In this document: in pieces, positions 6,330-7,263 of the stretch
How positions within the stretch are numbered: the first letter of the stretch is position 1
How the letters are laid out: each line of letters starts with the position of its first letter
DNA from: Clostridia bacterium
Lineage (GTDB): Bacteria; Bacillota; Clostridia; DUPQ01
Length of the DNA: 7,263 nucleotides
Reading direction: 5' to 3'
NCBI GenBank assembly: GCA_030592085.1
Contig: JAUUZV010000127.1
Location: 1-7,263 of the forward strand
Made by a program: the position numbers and the translations under genes
The notes under the pieces: generated by a model
What the model was told of the DNA's origin: nothing
The model's input: only the letters and a program-made list of their open reading frames with translations
Databases searched by the model: none

Positions 6330-7019
6330 GTGACAACGGGTATAAAAAGATCTTCAAGTAGTACTAGAAGAAGTCCTAGGAAGAAAAAGAAAAGTCAAAT
6401 ACCATATGCTATTGGTGTATTAATTGTGATTATCGTAATTGGTATCTGGTTAGCAACAAAGGAAAATCATCAAGCACTTTATTGGATGTTAGGTTTGGCA
6501 TTTGGTTTTATTTTACAGCGCTCTAGATTCTGTTTTACAGCATCAATGAGAGACCCTTATCTTACTAAAAGCACATCAGTAACACGAGCAGTACTTATTG
6601 CATTTGCTATTACCACGATTGGCTTTGCAGCAATTAAGTATGGTTACTTTATACAAGGTCTTGTAATTCCAGGACAAAGCTATATTGCACCAATCAGTAT
6701 TGCAACAGCAGTAGGAGCTTTTATGTTTGGCGTTGGTATGGTCATTGCTGGTGGTTGTGCATCAGGAACTCTAATGAGAATTGGTGAAGGATTTTGGATG
6801 CAAGTATTAGCTTTATTCTTTTTCGTAGTTGGATCCCTATGGGGCGCTCATGATTACGGATGGTGGATGAGAAACTTTATGCTTGCAGGAAAAAGAGTAT
6901 TTCTACCAGACTACTTAGGTTGGTTTGGAGGAGTATTAGGTAATTTATTGATTATAGCGGTGATTTATGTAATTGCACATAAATACGGAAATAAAAACAA
7001 AGAGAGTGAATTACATTAA
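6330..7019 (+). CDS. YeeE/YedE family (TsuA-like) thiosulfate transporter homologue, half-length
   Basis: This 229-residue membrane protein has about five hydrophobic segments (near 26-42, 49-63, 86-106, 123-140 and 155-172, with another at 198-217). Signature motifs are QRSRFCFTASMRDP (63-76, Cys68) and GVGMVIAGGCASGTLMRIGEG (134-154, Cys143). They align with QRGRFCLTGGFRD and AGGCATGTWYRAGEG in the N-terminal half of E. coli YeeE. In TsuA/YeeE, conserved cysteines along the pore pass thiosulfate into the cell. Full-length relatives have about 350 residues and a second half with a further GGC motif, which is absent here. The missing half may be a separate gene beyond the window. The N terminus (residues 6-22) is an unusual Ser/Arg/Lys-rich cytoplasmic extension. 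A TusA-family gene follows 22 bp downstream, the usual partner. Thiosulfate is the likely substrate, though selenium-linked YedE relatives exist. Confidence 0.87.
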   Translation: MTTGIKRSSSSTRRSPRKKKKSQIPYAIGVLIVIIVIGIWLATKENHQALYWMLGLAFGFILQRSRFCFTASMRDPYLTKSTSVTRAVLIAFAITTIGFAAIKYGYFIQGLVIPGQSYIAPISIATAVGAFMFGVGMVIAGGCASGTLMRIGEGFWMQVLALFFFVVGSLWGAHDYGWWMRNFMLAGKRVFLPDYLGWFGGVLGNLLIIAVIYVIAHKYGNKNKESELH

Positions 7020-7041
7020 TAATTAAATGGAGGAAATTAAA

Positions 7042-7263
7042 ATGAGTAAAGAAGTAGTATTAGATTGTTTTGGAGAAGCGTGTCCAGTACCATTGGTAAA
7101 AGCTGAAAAGGCATTAGAAAAAATGGATATTAACGATATATTAATCGTACAGATTGACCATAGTTGTGCAATGAAAAATGTACCTGAATGGGCTAGGAAA
7201 CAAGGACATAACGTTGAAATCGAAGAAATCGATGATGGCGAATGGGAAGTAATTATTGAAAAA
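7042..7263 (+). CDS. TusA-family sulfur carrier, TsuB/YeeD-like (3' partial)
   Basis: An open frame of 74 codons starts at ATG 7042 and has no stop before the window edge. TusA proteins have about 70-80 residues, so only the last few are likely missing. The persulfide cysteine is Cys14 in DCFGEACPVPL. The helix KAEKALEKM and the segment IDHSCAMKNVPEWARKQGH (39-57) follow, then DGEWEVIIEK. The middle segment resembles DCTQATEAIPQWAAEEGH of E. coli YeeD (TsuB), which takes sulfur from thiosulfate imported by YeeE (TsuA). The adjacent YedE-like gene makes the same role likely. It shares Cys9 and the DHSC cysteine (Cys42) with the copy at 5039 but differs through much of the remaining sequence, so the two are old paralogues rather than a recent duplication. 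GGAGG (7029-7033) lies eight bases upstream of the ATG, the strongest ribosome site in the window. Confidence 0.92.
   Translation, partial: MSKEVVLDCFGEACPVPLVKAEKALEKMDINDILIVQIDHSCAMKNVPEWARKQGHNVEIEEIDDGEWEVIIEK

Overview
The window is AT-rich, densely coded bacterial DNA with short gaps, overlapping start/stop codons, purine-rich Shine-Dalgarno sites and some TTG and GTG starts. With the protein families present, this suggests a low-GC Bacillota, probably an anaerobic Clostridia-like organism. The placement is an inference; no rRNA or marker gene is present. No tRNA, insertion sequence, CRISPR array or phage gene was seen.

Positions 1-5257 read as one plus-strand transcription unit that begins before the window. 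It holds the C-terminal end of a membrane protein (probably a polytopic GT-C type glycosyltransferase), a WecE-like sugar aminotransferase, a GtrB/DPM1-like family 2 glycosyltransferase, an ATP-grasp ligase with a C-terminal domain like that of L-amino-acid ligases, a divergent SLC13/DASS anion permease and a small TusA-type sulfur carrier. The first four suggest a cell-surface glycan route: make a 4-amino sugar, load a sugar on a lipid carrier, acylate or aminoacylate an amino group, and transfer outside the membrane. The permease and TusA gene are joined to this unit by a TTGA overlap and a 34-bp gap.

Positions 5258-6160 hold a minus-strand LysR regulator that abuts the TusA gene tail to tail with no base between. 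Its start faces a 169-bp regulatory gap (6161-6329) holding divergent extended -10 promoters and nested inverted repeats, one with the LysR-type T-N11-A form.

Positions 6330-7263 hold a half-length YeeE/YedE (TsuA-like) thiosulfate-transporter homologue and a second TusA-family gene (TsuB/YeeD-like) that runs off the right edge. The LysR protein probably controls this pair. The two TusA paralogues, one behind each kind of permease, share an unusual three-cysteine pattern (DCFGExCPxP plus DHSC). The resemblance between SLC13-TusA and YedE-TusA is the most notable feature of the window.
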